Translations under genes and position numbers: made by a program
Notes under the pieces: generated by a model
Seen by the model: only the letters and a program-made list of their open reading frames with translations
What the model was told of the DNA's origin: nothing
Databases searched by the model: none
Part shown: one piece after another, positions 51,801 through 59,882 of the stretch
Layout: each line of letters opens with the position of its first letter
How positions within the stretch are numbered: position 1 is the stretch's first letter
IMG/VR virus record: IMGVR_UViG_3300042090_002370
Location: 62,001 to 126,000 of that record
Source: a virus
Reading direction: 5' to 3' (one strand)
DNA: 64,000 nt

Positions 51801-52767
51801 TGGCGCCTTTGAGGCCGACAGCTTCAAGTATTCGCCGCTCGAGCATGTAAGAAGCCTCTTCGCTGGCTTCTATCAGGGCCTCTTTCAGGCGTCACCGCTT
51901 GGCGCATATCACTGGGACGAAGATGACCAGCTAACCGAGATCTACATTACGGGTGAGAGCGTAGCGAAGGCCGAGGTCATCGGGCTTCGCCCGGCGATCA
52001 CCATCGTGCGTAGCCCCGTGCAGTTTTACACGCTCGGGCTCGACGATATGCTCGGCTACGACTTCCGTACAGGGAAGAAGACGAAGAGCGTGCTGGTCCC
52101 CGGTACGATGGTCGTCAATTGCTGCTCTCGTGTGCCGCTCGAGTGTGAGCGCATCGCATGGATTGCTGCAGAACAGCTCTGGCTTCATCGAGAGATGCTG
52201 ACGCAACAGGGTTTCTTCGAAGTGGGCCGCCAGCCGGCTATCGGTGCACCGTCTGCGGCAGGCTCCATCATCATCTGTGATGAGAATGACGAGTGGTTTG
52301 TAACCTCAGTTACTTGCCCATACCAATTCTCTAGAACGTCGCAGTACACACCGCTCAATGCGCGCGTGGTTCGTGAGATCACAATGCGTATGCGTACTGG
52401 AACTACAGCAGTACAAGAGCAATTCGTTACGACTAGCGGGCATGGCGGACCTCCATCCGCTCCAGGCGGCGGGCTGCCCTATGAGATCGAGACGCGTATG
52501 CCACCACCCTTCGCGCCACAAGCAAGCGACGTTTATGGAAACACGCCCAATCCTGGAGCTGGTCCGCCGCAGCTGCCGCAGGTCCCACACCCCAGGAATC
52601 CAGCGCAGTGGGTCACCGTGCGCGCCGCTCGCCCTAATGGGATTGCAGTACGACCTCCGGGAATGGGAGGTCAGCCTATTCCCTTAGCGGCCTCGCCCGT
52701 GGAAGAATCAATCGGGAACCAAAGAGATGCACACGGTCACTACATCCGCACGGTCAAGGTGCGATAG
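51769..52767 (+). CDS. Hypothetical tail/neck protein
   Basis: 332 residues from GTG 51769 with GGAGGA 8 bases upstream; a longer ORF from 51706 is out of character. Globular N-terminal 200 residues (VRSPVQFYTLGLDDMLGYDF, VVNCCSRVPLECERIAWIA), C-terminal 110 residues rich in Pro, Gly and Ala. Precedes the tail sheath and could be a tail completion or connector protein. Confidence 0.75.
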   Translation: MPSKVQTTSPSGAFEADSFKYSPLEHVRSLFAGFYQGLFQASPLGAYHWDEDDQLTEIYITGESVAKAEVIGLRPAITIVRSPVQFYTLGLDDMLGYDFRTGKKTKSVLVPGTMVVNCCSRVPLECERIAWIAAEQLWLHREMLTQQGFFEVGRQPAIGAPSAAGSIIICDENDEWFVTSVTCPYQFSRTSQYTPLNARVVREITMRMRTGTTAVQEQFVTTSGHGGPPSAPGGGLPYEIETRMPPPFAPQASDVYGNTPNPGAGPPQLPQVPHPRNPAQWVTVRAARPNGIAVRPPGMGGQPIPLAASPVEESIGNQRDAHGHYIRTVKVR

Positions 52768-52773
52768 GACGCG

Positions 52774-52923
52774 ATGACGGTCAAGGTCGACAAGCCCTGC
52801 ATTACCGGCTGCGGTAGCATTCGTGCCGCAGGCAGGTCTCGCTGCGTCGAGTGTCTGGAAAAGCAGCGCGTCGCCAATCGTCGTTTCTACAATGAGCGCA
52901 TTCAGCGCGGGCAGTGCCCATGA
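52774..52923 (+). CDS. 49-residue zinc-finger protein
   Basis: Short frame with CITGCG and RCVECLEKQRVANRRFYNER: four Cys in a CxxxC-x10-CxxC array followed by a basic helix. Resembles the knuckles in the 35622 and 56498 proteins. Sits just before the tail sheath. Likely nucleic-acid or protein binding; not recognised further. Confidence 0.6.
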   Translation: MTVKVDKPCITGCGSIRAAGRSRCVECLEKQRVANRRFYNERIQRGQCP

Positions 52924-52997
52924 TGTGCCGCCTCGTGATTCGTGAACAAGACCGTCGTGCGAAGGCATTCAACGAACTGCCCATGAGGAGCAACTGA
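52923..52997 (+). CDS. Possible 24-residue peptide
   Basis: ATG 52923 overlaps the preceding stop (TGATG) and the frame ends one base before the sheath ATG. Basic peptide MCRLVIREQDRRAKAFNEL. It may only couple translation into the sheath gene, whose GAGGAG lies inside it. Low confidence as a functional protein. Confidence 0.3.
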   Translation: MCRLVIREQDRRAKAFNELPMRSN

Positions 52998-52998
52998 A

Positions 52999-55900
52999 AT
53001 GGCTGCTGAACTCCCGAGGCCCGGGGTAGAGGTTATCCAGGTGTTCCAAACGGTCACGCCGACCGTTATTACACCGACGCTCGTTCCGTGCGTTGTTGGT
53101 GTTTGCAAGCAAGAAGTCGACGTTCTGACGACTAGCGCGACCGGCGCCTCGGTTCTGAATAGCGTGGCACTCACAGAGCTTCAGGCCGTTCTTCTGGCGG
53201 CTGCGGCTACGGGTACGCCGCCAGTGTATTCCGGGCTCACTGGCCTCAACCTCGACCTCTCTCTCAACAACGGCCCGCTCATCAGCGTTGTCTTCTCGGG
53301 TACGCCTCTGACCCCGGCACAAGTCGTCGCGCAGGTCCTTCTCGAGTTTAGCGCTGCCGGTGTCACTGAGTTCTCGGCGCAGACTTTCAGCGCTGCTCAG
53401 TGGGAAATCGTCTCGGTCGGTGCAGACCAGTACCAGAGCATCGAAGTTCTTTCGACTACCGCACCGGCTGTTCTTGCTGCATTCGGCTTCGCCGCAGGGC
53501 GCGTGGAGACGGGGTCGCAGTTCTACGATCAGGACGCCACTAGCATCTACACGTCGAGCTTTCCTAACCCGAATAACAACCTCGACCAGCTTGTTATCGA
53601 CCCGACGACGGTGCGCGTCTTCTTGTACCTCGGCGGCTCGAACGGTTCGAGCGCTTTGCTCGAGGCGTTGCAGACGCAGTCGTTCCTTGAGAACGGCATT
53701 GGTCTGCCTGCCATCATTACGGGGACCGTTAGCCTGGCTGGGCTCACGTACGCCACTACGGCAACTGTTACTGGCTCGGCAAACATCTCCAGTGGTGGCC
53801 TCTATGGTACGGGCGGTTCGCTAAACGGCGAGACGATCATTCTTACTGTGAACGGCGTCGGGCCTACGACACTCACTCTCTCAGGTACGAGCAGCTCCGC
53901 AAACGAAACGAACCTTCTGGCGGCCATCAACACGACGTTCCCTGGGCTCACAGCTACGGTGAACGGCTCCAACTTCCTCGTTCTCACAGACAACACGCCG
54001 GGCTCGACGGGAGTCATCATTGTAGGTGCGGGGACTGCGAATACGAATCTCGGCTTGACGGGCGGTACGACGACGGGTGTGAACGCAAGTTTCACCGGGG
54101 ACACTCTCTCGCTAGCACTAAACGGTAACGCGCCCGTTACTGTGACGCTCGTCAACCCGACAAGTGCGGCGAGCTTGCTCGCGCAGATCAATGCCGTCAT
54201 CGGATCATTGGCGACTGCATCTGAAGCCGTCAGCACGAACTTCCTCGTACTCACCAACAACAACATCGGCCCTGCGTACAGCCTTCAGGTTACTGGCGGT
54301 ACTGGGCTTGCTGTCTTGGGGCTCATCACGAATGCAACACCGGTTGTTGGTACGGCTGGTGTACAGGCCATTGCAAGCGGCAGTGGCTCGGCGCTCACAA
54401 ACATCCTGCAGTTCTACGGAGCGAACTTTACAGCTGCGCCAACCAGCGCCCAGGTTGTTGGCACTACTGCCATCTCTGGTGGGGTGACTGCCGGGCAGAC
54501 GCTCATTCTCGATGACGGTACGGGTCCGCAGACGCTCACCTTCGTGGCGCCTGTAACGACTTCCGCTGAGGTACTCTCTCAGATCAACGGGCTCTTTGGC
54601 GCAGCTGCGGGCGGACGCATTCTGGCAACCGTCAACGGTAGCGTACACCTTGTTCTGACAAACACCTTCTTGGGTGTGGGGTCTCTGGTCAACATTCTCG
54701 GTGGTACGGCACTTACGGCCCTCGGGCTTACTATCGGTATCACGCGCGGCTCGCCGTTCGCCCCATTGCCGGGCGACACCATCACGGTCGACGGGCTGTC
54801 GTATGCGACCGTCACGCAGGTGGCTCCTGGCGGCAACGTCAACCAGCTGCTCATCAGTACGCAGGTTCCGGTGTCGAACAACGTCGGAATGTCCTGGTTC
54901 ATCACCGCGATGAACCTGAACGTGGCGAATGCCAATAGTGGCGTTACGCGGCCGTTCCCGAATCTCGTCGTTGACGGCTTCGGTGACGCCTTCCTCAAGC
55001 AGGATCTCATCAGAGACAACCACGGTAACCCGGTCTATCCATCGCTTGCGCAGATCTATGTGCAGTACCAGGCGCTGCGCCTCGATGTGACCGCCATGGC
55101 CGAGCACCCGGCCCTACTGAGCTTCAACGATACGACAGATCTGACCAACCAGTTGTCGCCCATCACGACCGACAACCCACTCGGACTTGGGGTTTACTTC
55201 GCGCTGCTGAACGCGCCGGGCATTTCGGTTACAGCCCTCGGTGTCGACGCGTACTCAGGTGATGAGCCCTTCGGAACAGTGGACGCCTTCACCAGGGCGG
55301 CAACCTTCCTCGAGGGCTTTGAGGTTTACGGTATCGCACCTCTGACGCACGATCCCACTGTCAACCAGGTCTTCCAGACGCACGTCGACCTGATGAGCCA
55401 GCCCGAGAACACGGGCGAGCGTATTGTCCTCGTCAATCCCGAGACGCCCACCACGTTCTTGAACACGTTGGTGGCCTCGGGGACCAATGGAAATACGACT
55501 TCCACGTCGAATCAGTTCGACACTGGCGTCCACAACCTCACGGCCCTACTCCTCGCACAGGGGCTCCCGCCGGCGGGGCCGTACCTCGTTAACGACGGCA
55601 TCTTCCTCGACATCGGCAATGGAGAGAACTACTCCATCGTCAATGTTGTGGGGTCCGTTATTACCATCCAGACCTCTGGATTCCTACCTGGGCAGAATGA
55701 CGATGGTTTCTACGCCACGACCACGCTTCCCTCTCCGCTCATCTCGGAGACCTTTGCTGTTTACATCCGCGGTGCGGATCTCGTGCTCACGAATGGGCAG
55801 CCTGACCTGACGAACATCGCTCTCACAGTTCAGAAGGTAGGGCAGGGTTTCAACGATCGGCGCGTCTGGGACATCTTCCCCGACTCTTGCTCGTATACCG

Positions 55901-56448
55901 GGTCGACCGGCGTGCAACAGATCATCGACGGCTTCTACATGTCGGCTGCCATCGTCGGCCTGATTGGAGCGCAGCCGCCGCAGCAGTCCTTCACCAACTT
56001 CCCGATGACCGGATTCACCAAGGTCAATGGGTCGAACGATACCTTCAGTACGCCGCTGCTGAACACCATCGCAGCCGGCGGCGTGTACATCATCGTCCAG
56101 GACGCGCCGGCCACGCCGCTCATTAGCCGCATGGCCCTCACAACTGACATGACGTCGGTCGAGACGCGTACCGACTCGGTCACGAAGATCGTCGACTTCT
56201 GCGCGAAGTTCCTGCGTACAGGCCTGAAGAACTTCATCGGGCGGTTCAACATCACCCAGGGGTTCCTCGATTCTCTTGGCCACGTCATCCAGGGGCTCCT
56301 CGGATTCCTCGCGGACTCGGGCGTGCTCATCGGCTCGAACCTCAACAACATCGTTCAGGATACGACGGAGCCTGACCAGGTGGATGTGGATGTCACCTTG
56401 GACGTTCCGCTACCGTGCAATTACATCAGGCTCACGCTTGTGATATAG
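52999..56448 (+). CDS. Tail sheath protein, enlarged by four internal repeats
   Basis: 1149 residues, roughly twice a usual sheath. The N-terminus RPGVEVIQVFQ and C-terminus with RMALTTDMTSVETRTDSV, then FLRTGLKNFIGRFNITQGF are typical of contractile tail sheaths. Inserted are four copies of a beta repeat of about 85 residues (82-168, 266-357, 367-446, 494-580), each with an NG/DG-GP segment, an Ala/Leu-Ile-Asn helix, an FLVLT-type strand and a closing LGL/FGF. The insertions would decorate the sheath surface. Contraction drives DNA delivery through the tube encoded at 57776. Confidence 0.9.
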   Translation: MAAELPRPGVEVIQVFQTVTPTVITPTLVPCVVGVCKQEVDVLTTSATGASVLNSVALTELQAVLLAAAATGTPPVYSGLTGLNLDLSLNNGPLISVVFSGTPLTPAQVVAQVLLEFSAAGVTEFSAQTFSAAQWEIVSVGADQYQSIEVLSTTAPAVLAAFGFAAGRVETGSQFYDQDATSIYTSSFPNPNNNLDQLVIDPTTVRVFLYLGGSNGSSALLEALQTQSFLENGIGLPAIITGTVSLAGLTYATTATVTGSANISSGGLYGTGGSLNGETIILTVNGVGPTTLTLSGTSSSANETNLLAAINTTFPGLTATVNGSNFLVLTDNTPGSTGVIIVGAGTANTNLGLTGGTTTGVNASFTGDTLSLALNGNAPVTVTLVNPTSAASLLAQINAVIGSLATASEAVSTNFLVLTNNNIGPAYSLQVTGGTGLAVLGLITNATPVVGTAGVQAIASGSGSALTNILQFYGANFTAAPTSAQVVGTTAISGGVTAGQTLILDDGTGPQTLTFVAPVTTSAEVLSQINGLFGAAAGGRILATVNGSVHLVLTNTFLGVGSLVNILGGTALTALGLTIGITRGSPFAPLPGDTITVDGLSYATVTQVAPGGNVNQLLISTQVPVSNNVGMSWFITAMNLNVANANSGVTRPFPNLVVDGFGDAFLKQDLIRDNHGNPVYPSLAQIYVQYQALRLDVTAMAEHPALLSFNDTTDLTNQLSPITTDNPLGLGVYFALLNAPGISVTALGVDAYSGDEPFGTVDAFTRAATFLEGFEVYGIAPLTHDPTVNQVFQTHVDLMSQPENTGERIVLVNPETPTTFLNTLVASGTNGNTTSTSNQFDTGVHNLTALLLAQGLPPAGPYLVNDGIFLDIGNGENYSIVNVVGSVITIQTSGFLPGQNDDGFYATTTLPSPLISETFAVYIRGADLVLTNGQPDLTNIALTVQKVGQGFNDRRVWDIFPDSCSYTGSTGVQQIIDGFYMSAAIVGLIGAQPPQQSFTNFPMTGFTKVNGSNDTFSTPLLNTIAAGGVYIIVQDAPATPLISRMALTTDMTSVETRTDSVTKIVDFCAKFLRTGLKNFIGRFNITQGFLDSLGHVIQGLLGFLADSGVLIGSNLNNIVQDTTEPDQVDVDVTLDVPLPCNYIRLTLVI
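53242..54738 (+). repeat. Four tandem-type protein repeats in the sheath
   Basis: Coding repeats at about 53242-53502, 53794-54069, 54097-54336 and 54478-54738. Shared features: GGSLNGE or similar, NGVGPTTLTL / GTGPQTLTFV, LLAAINTTF / VLSQINGLF, NGSNFLVLT / NGSVHLVLT, and closing TANTNLGLT / GTALTALGL. DNA copies have diverged, so the expansion is not recent. Confidence 0.8.
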
Positions 56449-56465
56449 CCAGCGTTACCTTGAAT

Positions 56466-56477
56466 GCGGTATAAGAC
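56466..56477 (+). promoter_or_regulatory. GCGGTATAAGAC promoter-like element
   Basis: Matches the GCGGNATAAG motif, 20 bases before ATG 56498, in the gap between sheath and HNH gene. Suggests the endonuclease has its own promoter. Confidence 0.55.
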
Positions 56478-56497
56478 TCCCGAGAGGAGTCACCGCT

Positions 56498-57313
56498 ATG
56501 GAAGAGAAGCGACTCGGACGGAAACCAAGAACCTCATGGCCGCCATGCAAAGCAGAAGGATGCGCGAAGACCGCCGAGGGCGGGTCGCATGGCTTCTGCC
56601 AAACGCACTACATGGCAGCTCGTCGCGGGCGGCTGGACAAGGCGACTGGTGCAGCGCTGCGTCCAGCGAAGCGCGTGCGGAGCTACGGCCCGGGTGCCCG
56701 CTGCGTGGTTCATGGCTGCGGCCGGCGGCCGAAGGCACGCGCGCTCTGCATCATGCACTACAACCAGTTTGTGGACGGGAAGGACTTGGGAGTCGAGCTC
56801 GCCGGCGACTCCTTTGTGAAGACCGTATACCCACCTACGGCCTGCTGCATTCTGCCTGGATGCGCCAACCGACCGGTCAATCGCTGGATGTGCTCCAAGC
56901 ACACGCAGCAGAGGGAGGCGGGTATCATCAGCGAGCAGGGGGAGCCATTACGCCCATTGATGCCAAACAAGGGGCCGAAGCGGAAGGACGGTTCCATCAT
57001 CGATGGGGCAGGCTACGCACTGGTCATGCCGCCTTCTGGCTACCAGGGGAAGACCCGGCAGGGGCGCGTCCTGGAACATCGGCTCGTGATGGAGCAGAAG
57101 CTGGGGCGGCTCCTGGAGCGCTGGGAGATTGTCCATCACAAGAACGGTGTGAAGCCGGACAATCGTCCAGAGAACCTGGAGCTCATGACACAGCGAGAAC
57201 ATCCGCCTGCACACGAGTACACCCTAGAGCAGGCAGAGCTGGCACTCAACGCGCTTCAGCAGAACGACCCAGAGGCGTACGTGGCGCTGATGGCGAAGCG
57301 GTTTGCTATGTAG
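56498..57313 (+). CDS. HNH homing endonuclease with three zinc knuckles
   Basis: 271 residues. Three N-terminal knuckles of the form C-x4-C...C-x2-H (CKAEGC/FCQTHY, CVVHGC/LCIMHY, CILPGC/MCSKHT) precede a C-terminal HNH domain: HRLVMEQKLGRLL, then VHHKNGVKPDNRPENLELM (about 210-230). Free-standing between sheath and tube, with its own promoter-like motif and terminator, as expected for a homing gene. It would cut alleles lacking it and spread by repair. Knuckles probably add DNA specificity. Confidence 0.9.
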   Translation: MEEKRLGRKPRTSWPPCKAEGCAKTAEGGSHGFCQTHYMAARRGRLDKATGAALRPAKRVRSYGPGARCVVHGCGRRPKARALCIMHYNQFVDGKDLGVELAGDSFVKTVYPPTACCILPGCANRPVNRWMCSKHTQQREAGIISEQGEPLRPLMPNKGPKRKDGSIIDGAGYALVMPPSGYQGKTRQGRVLEHRLVMEQKLGRLLERWEIVHHKNGVKPDNRPENLELMTQREHPPAHEYTLEQAELALNALQQNDPEAYVALMAKRFAM

Positions 57314-57318
57314 CATCT

Positions 57319-57350
57319 AAGAAGGAGCAGCCCTCCTTCTTTTTTAGCTA
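57319..57350 (+). terminator. Terminator after the HNH gene
   Basis: AAGAAGGAG (57319-57327) pairs with CTCCTTCTT (57333-57341), followed by a T-run and AGCTAC. Isolates the endonuclease transcript from the tail tube unit. Confidence 0.88.
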
Positions 57351-57359
57351 CCCGTCCGG

Positions 57360-57365
57360 TACGCT
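57360..57365 (+). promoter_or_regulatory. TACGCT box
   Basis: GGTACGCT lies 6 bases before GTG 57372 (9 before ATG 57375). It resembles the leaderless-type boxes and would restart transcription for the tube unit after the HNH terminator. Confidence 0.45.
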
Positions 57366-57371
57366 GGAGAT

Positions 57372-57773
57372 GTGATGGAAGCTGACCTGCGCAAGCTAGC
57401 AGCTGACATCGTCGGCCGCGGTCATCTCGAGGAGCGCTTTGGCACGCCGAGGCTCAGTGCCGTGGACATCGTCCTGCTCCACAAGATGGCCTCTGCTGAC
57501 CAGGAGCTATTGGCCATCGCTGGCTCCCTCTCAAACTATGAGAAGCTCGGCGGCGAATACAAGGCTGCGGTGTCTATTCAGGGGGTCCGGCAAGCTGTAT
57601 CCTCAGCCAAAGCAACGCCGGATCGGCTCGAGAAGTTCATCGACAAGGTGGTCGATACCGGCCGCAAGGCCTGGGACAAGCCGGTGACGTCGCCGGGTTA
57701 CTATCCCCGCGAGCTGGTTCGTGAAGAGGCAGTGCGCTCGGCCATCCACCACCCTGCGCGAAAGGGAACGTAA
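57372..57773 (+). CDS. Hypothetical tail protein
   Basis: 133 residues, helical, with K-x-A site LRKLAADIV at the N-terminus. GTG 57372 and ATG 57375 are adjacent. It ends 2 bases before the tail tube gene. Not recognised; by position a tail assembly component. Confidence 0.72.
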   Translation: MMEADLRKLAADIVGRGHLEERFGTPRLSAVDIVLLHKMASADQELLAIAGSLSNYEKLGGEYKAAVSIQGVRQAVSSAKATPDRLEKFIDKVVDTGRKAWDKPVTSPGYYPRELVREEAVRSAIHHPARKGT

Positions 57774-57775
57774 TC

Positions 57776-58534
57776 ATGGCAGGGAACTTCAGCGACTGGG
57801 CACCATACACCAACTACGTACAGGCCGGTCTCGTCGACGGAACGTACGCCAACGCGGGCTATACGATGCTCGCAGCGGGGCCGCCCCGTCTGTCGAACAT
57901 CGGAGGCAATGCCGCCATTGCGGGTGCGGTCTCGGGTAACGGCCAAGCCGCCAACCAGATCGTCTTCCCCATCGGCATCGTTCAGAACTTCAACCTCTCC
58001 CACACGCGGCAGTTCTCCCGCATCTTCGAGATCGGCTCCGAGCGCAGCTACTTCATCGGCGGCCGGACCGTGGGGCAGATTGGACTGGGGCGCATCTACT
58101 ACTGGGGCGCGTCGCTCTTGCGCATCCTATACGCGTACTACCAGAACCTCATCCCCCCGACGCTCATCCCGGCGATGTTTCCGAATGCCGGCGCCGCGGC
58201 GATGTCGAACCCACACGACGTCATCATCCCACCAGGCTACGACAACATCTTCGTCAACCTGGCATCCGACCTCTTCACGCAGCCGGTCGGCATCCTGATG
58301 TACGTGCGCGACATCAACCTCGACACGCTGGCGGCCGTCTACTTCGAGGCCTGCTACCTGCCGAACCACAGTTGGGCGACCGACGCACAGGGTGTCCTCA
58401 TCCAGGAGTCGGTGGCCGTGCAGTTCGAGCGCGCGGTGCCTGTCCAGGTCTCCGAGCTCACGCTCGTGACGAACACCACGAGCTCGAACGCCGGCGGCGC
58501 CAACGCCACGTTCCCCGGCATCCCTGGGTCCTGA
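57776..58534 (+). CDS. Probable tail tube protein
   Basis: 252 residues, beta-rich, with SHTRQFSRIFEIGSERSYFI and GGRTVGQIGLGRIYYWG, a pattern seen in contractile-tail tube proteins, and a C-terminal ESVAVQFERAVPVQVSELTL. It follows the sheath (with the HNH gene between), the standard sheath-tube order. Forms the inner tube through which DNA passes. Exact family not confirmed. Confidence 0.7.
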   Translation: MAGNFSDWAPYTNYVQAGLVDGTYANAGYTMLAAGPPRLSNIGGNAAIAGAVSGNGQAANQIVFPIGIVQNFNLSHTRQFSRIFEIGSERSYFIGGRTVGQIGLGRIYYWGASLLRILYAYYQNLIPPTLIPAMFPNAGAAAMSNPHDVIIPPGYDNIFVNLASDLFTQPVGILMYVRDINLDTLAAVYFEACYLPNHSWATDAQGVLIQESVAVQFERAVPVQVSELTLVTNTTSSNAGGANATFPGIPGS

Positions 58535-58546
58535 TAGGAGCTGATG

Positions 58547-58933
58547 ATGCCGCCTACCTCGCAGCCGTTCTCCTTCGCTGGAGCTCTGCAGCTGTCGGCA
58601 GATCCGTCGCTGCCCGCTGACCCCATTCCGTTCAATTTCTCCAACTCCTTTGTGGCGTTGGCGAGCGGCGTGCTCAACATTAGCGGTGCAGGCGTGACCA
58701 CTGTGCCGTTTGACGGCGTGCCATCTGCAGGAGCGAAGGGCATCCTCATTCGCTACGATACACAGACAGGCGCTGCTGCTGTTCAGCTTGCGCTCAATGG
58801 CTCCAGTACCCCTATCGAGCTGACACCAGGGTCGATGTTGACGTACTTCGATGCGACGCCCACTACGGGCATCACCGCAGCAACTATCACGGTGACCGTC
58901 GCCTGCCAGATACGGTTTTGGATTCTCGGCTGA
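58547..58933 (+). CDS. Small beta-rich tail protein
   Basis: 128 residues; AGGAG lies 6 bases before ATG 58547 (an ATG at 58544 is adjacent). Beta strands AKGILIRYDTQTGAAAVQLA and ITAATITVTVACQIRFWIL resemble small structural sandwich proteins. Not recognised. Confidence 0.68.
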   Translation: MPPTSQPFSFAGALQLSADPSLPADPIPFNFSNSFVALASGVLNISGAGVTTVPFDGVPSAGAKGILIRYDTQTGAAAVQLALNGSSTPIELTPGSMLTYFDATPTTGITAATITVTVACQIRFWILG

Positions 58934-58945
58934 TGGGAGGTGGCG

Positions 58946-59356
58946 ATGGCTCCTTCCAAGAAGGCCGAGACCGAGATTCGCGATCTGCTGAAGGAGTACG
59001 TCGGTGCGGTGCGGAGCGTACCTCCGCCACCTAACACGCCGGACCTCGAGACCAAGCTTGTAGAGGCGCTCGTCAGCAAGGTCGAGTCCTTTGACCGTAC
59101 GCGTCATAACCTAGCCAAGCAGCTGGGTTCTTCACTTCGTGACTCAGGAACCTTCGAGCCACTCGGTCAGGCACAACTCGACGTTGTGATGCTGCGTGTG
59201 GAGAACACAAAGCTGAAGGAGGAGAACGCAGAGCTGAAGGAGATCATCAAAACCTGGACCCACCGCAAGGACGATTGGTCTGTGCGCATCCTTGTTGGGC
59301 TCGTTGCTGGAGCTCTCGTGTTCATCTGGAAGTTCCTCATCGAGGGTAAGAAGTAG
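58946..59356 (+). CDS. Coiled-coil protein with C-terminal membrane anchor
   Basis: 136 residues from ATG 58946 (GGAGG 5 bases upstream; GTG 58940 also in frame). A leucine-zipper-like coiled coil (VVMLRVENTKLKEENAELK) leads to one membrane span (ILVGLVAGALVFIWKFLI) and a basic tail. The arrangement recalls XhlA-like lysis proteins, but it lies inside the tail operon, so a membrane-associated tail or lysis role are both open. Confidence 0.68.
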   Translation: MAPSKKAETEIRDLLKEYVGAVRSVPPPPNTPDLETKLVEALVSKVESFDRTRHNLAKQLGSSLRDSGTFEPLGQAQLDVVMLRVENTKLKEENAELKEIIKTWTHRKDDWSVRILVGLVAGALVFIWKFLIEGKK

Positions 59357-59872
59357 ATGCGCGGCCCCAATCCCGTGCTCACGTACTACTACGGCAACGA
59401 GAAGGTCGCTGGCCTCGGTGCTGCGGCCTACGACATGCTGGTGCAGCAGATGCTGTCGCACGACGATGCGAAGCAGGAACAAGAAGCGGCTCGTCTCAAT
59501 GCTATCGCGCAAGAGATGGAACAGGAGCGCATGCGCCCAGCCGTAGAAGCACTCCGGTATACGCCCGTCGATGCGGGCATGATGCGTCTCGCTTCTGTTG
59601 CTGCCCTAGCCGGTGTCGACATGGCGAAGAGGGCTGGGATCATAGGCAGCGCTGCAGGCGCTCTTGTGAAGAGCCCGACGGCAAGGAAGGTAGTAGGATT
59701 AGGGGCGCTGGCAGGCGGTGGAGTACTAGCTGCTAAGGCCATCAACGCGATTCCACAAGAACTAGGGCGTGAGGCTGGTCCTCAGACCTTTGGTTCTGGT
59801 AGATTGGGATACAGCCCGCCGATGGGCGTAAACGCGTACGGAGTTCCACAGGCGGGCACGCCGCTATTCTAG
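59357..59872 (+). CDS. Hypothetical hydrophobic glycine-zipper protein
   Basis: 171 residues starting directly after the previous stop (TAGATG). Helical N-terminal half with Met/Gln/Glu, then two hydrophobic small-residue stretches (MRLASVAALAGVDMAKRAG, VVGLGALAGGGVLAAKAI). Similar in style to the 49130 and 51462 proteins. Function unknown. Confidence 0.68.
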   Translation: MRGPNPVLTYYYGNEKVAGLGAAAYDMLVQQMLSHDDAKQEQEAARLNAIAQEMEQERMRPAVEALRYTPVDAGMMRLASVAALAGVDMAKRAGIIGSAAGALVKSPTARKVVGLGALAGGGVLAAKAINAIPQELGREAGPQTFGSGRLGYSPPMGVNAYGVPQAGTPLF

Positions 59873-59882
59873 GAGATAGAGA

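Noticed and set aside
54205-55107. 300-residue leftward frame inside the sheath
   Set aside because: Antisense of the sheath repeats and basic, low-complexity; no start signal.
56464-57375. 303-residue rightward frame overlapping the HNH gene
   Set aside because: The other frame has clear zinc knuckles and an HNH motif with a good start; this one is Arg/Ala/Gly-rich shadow.
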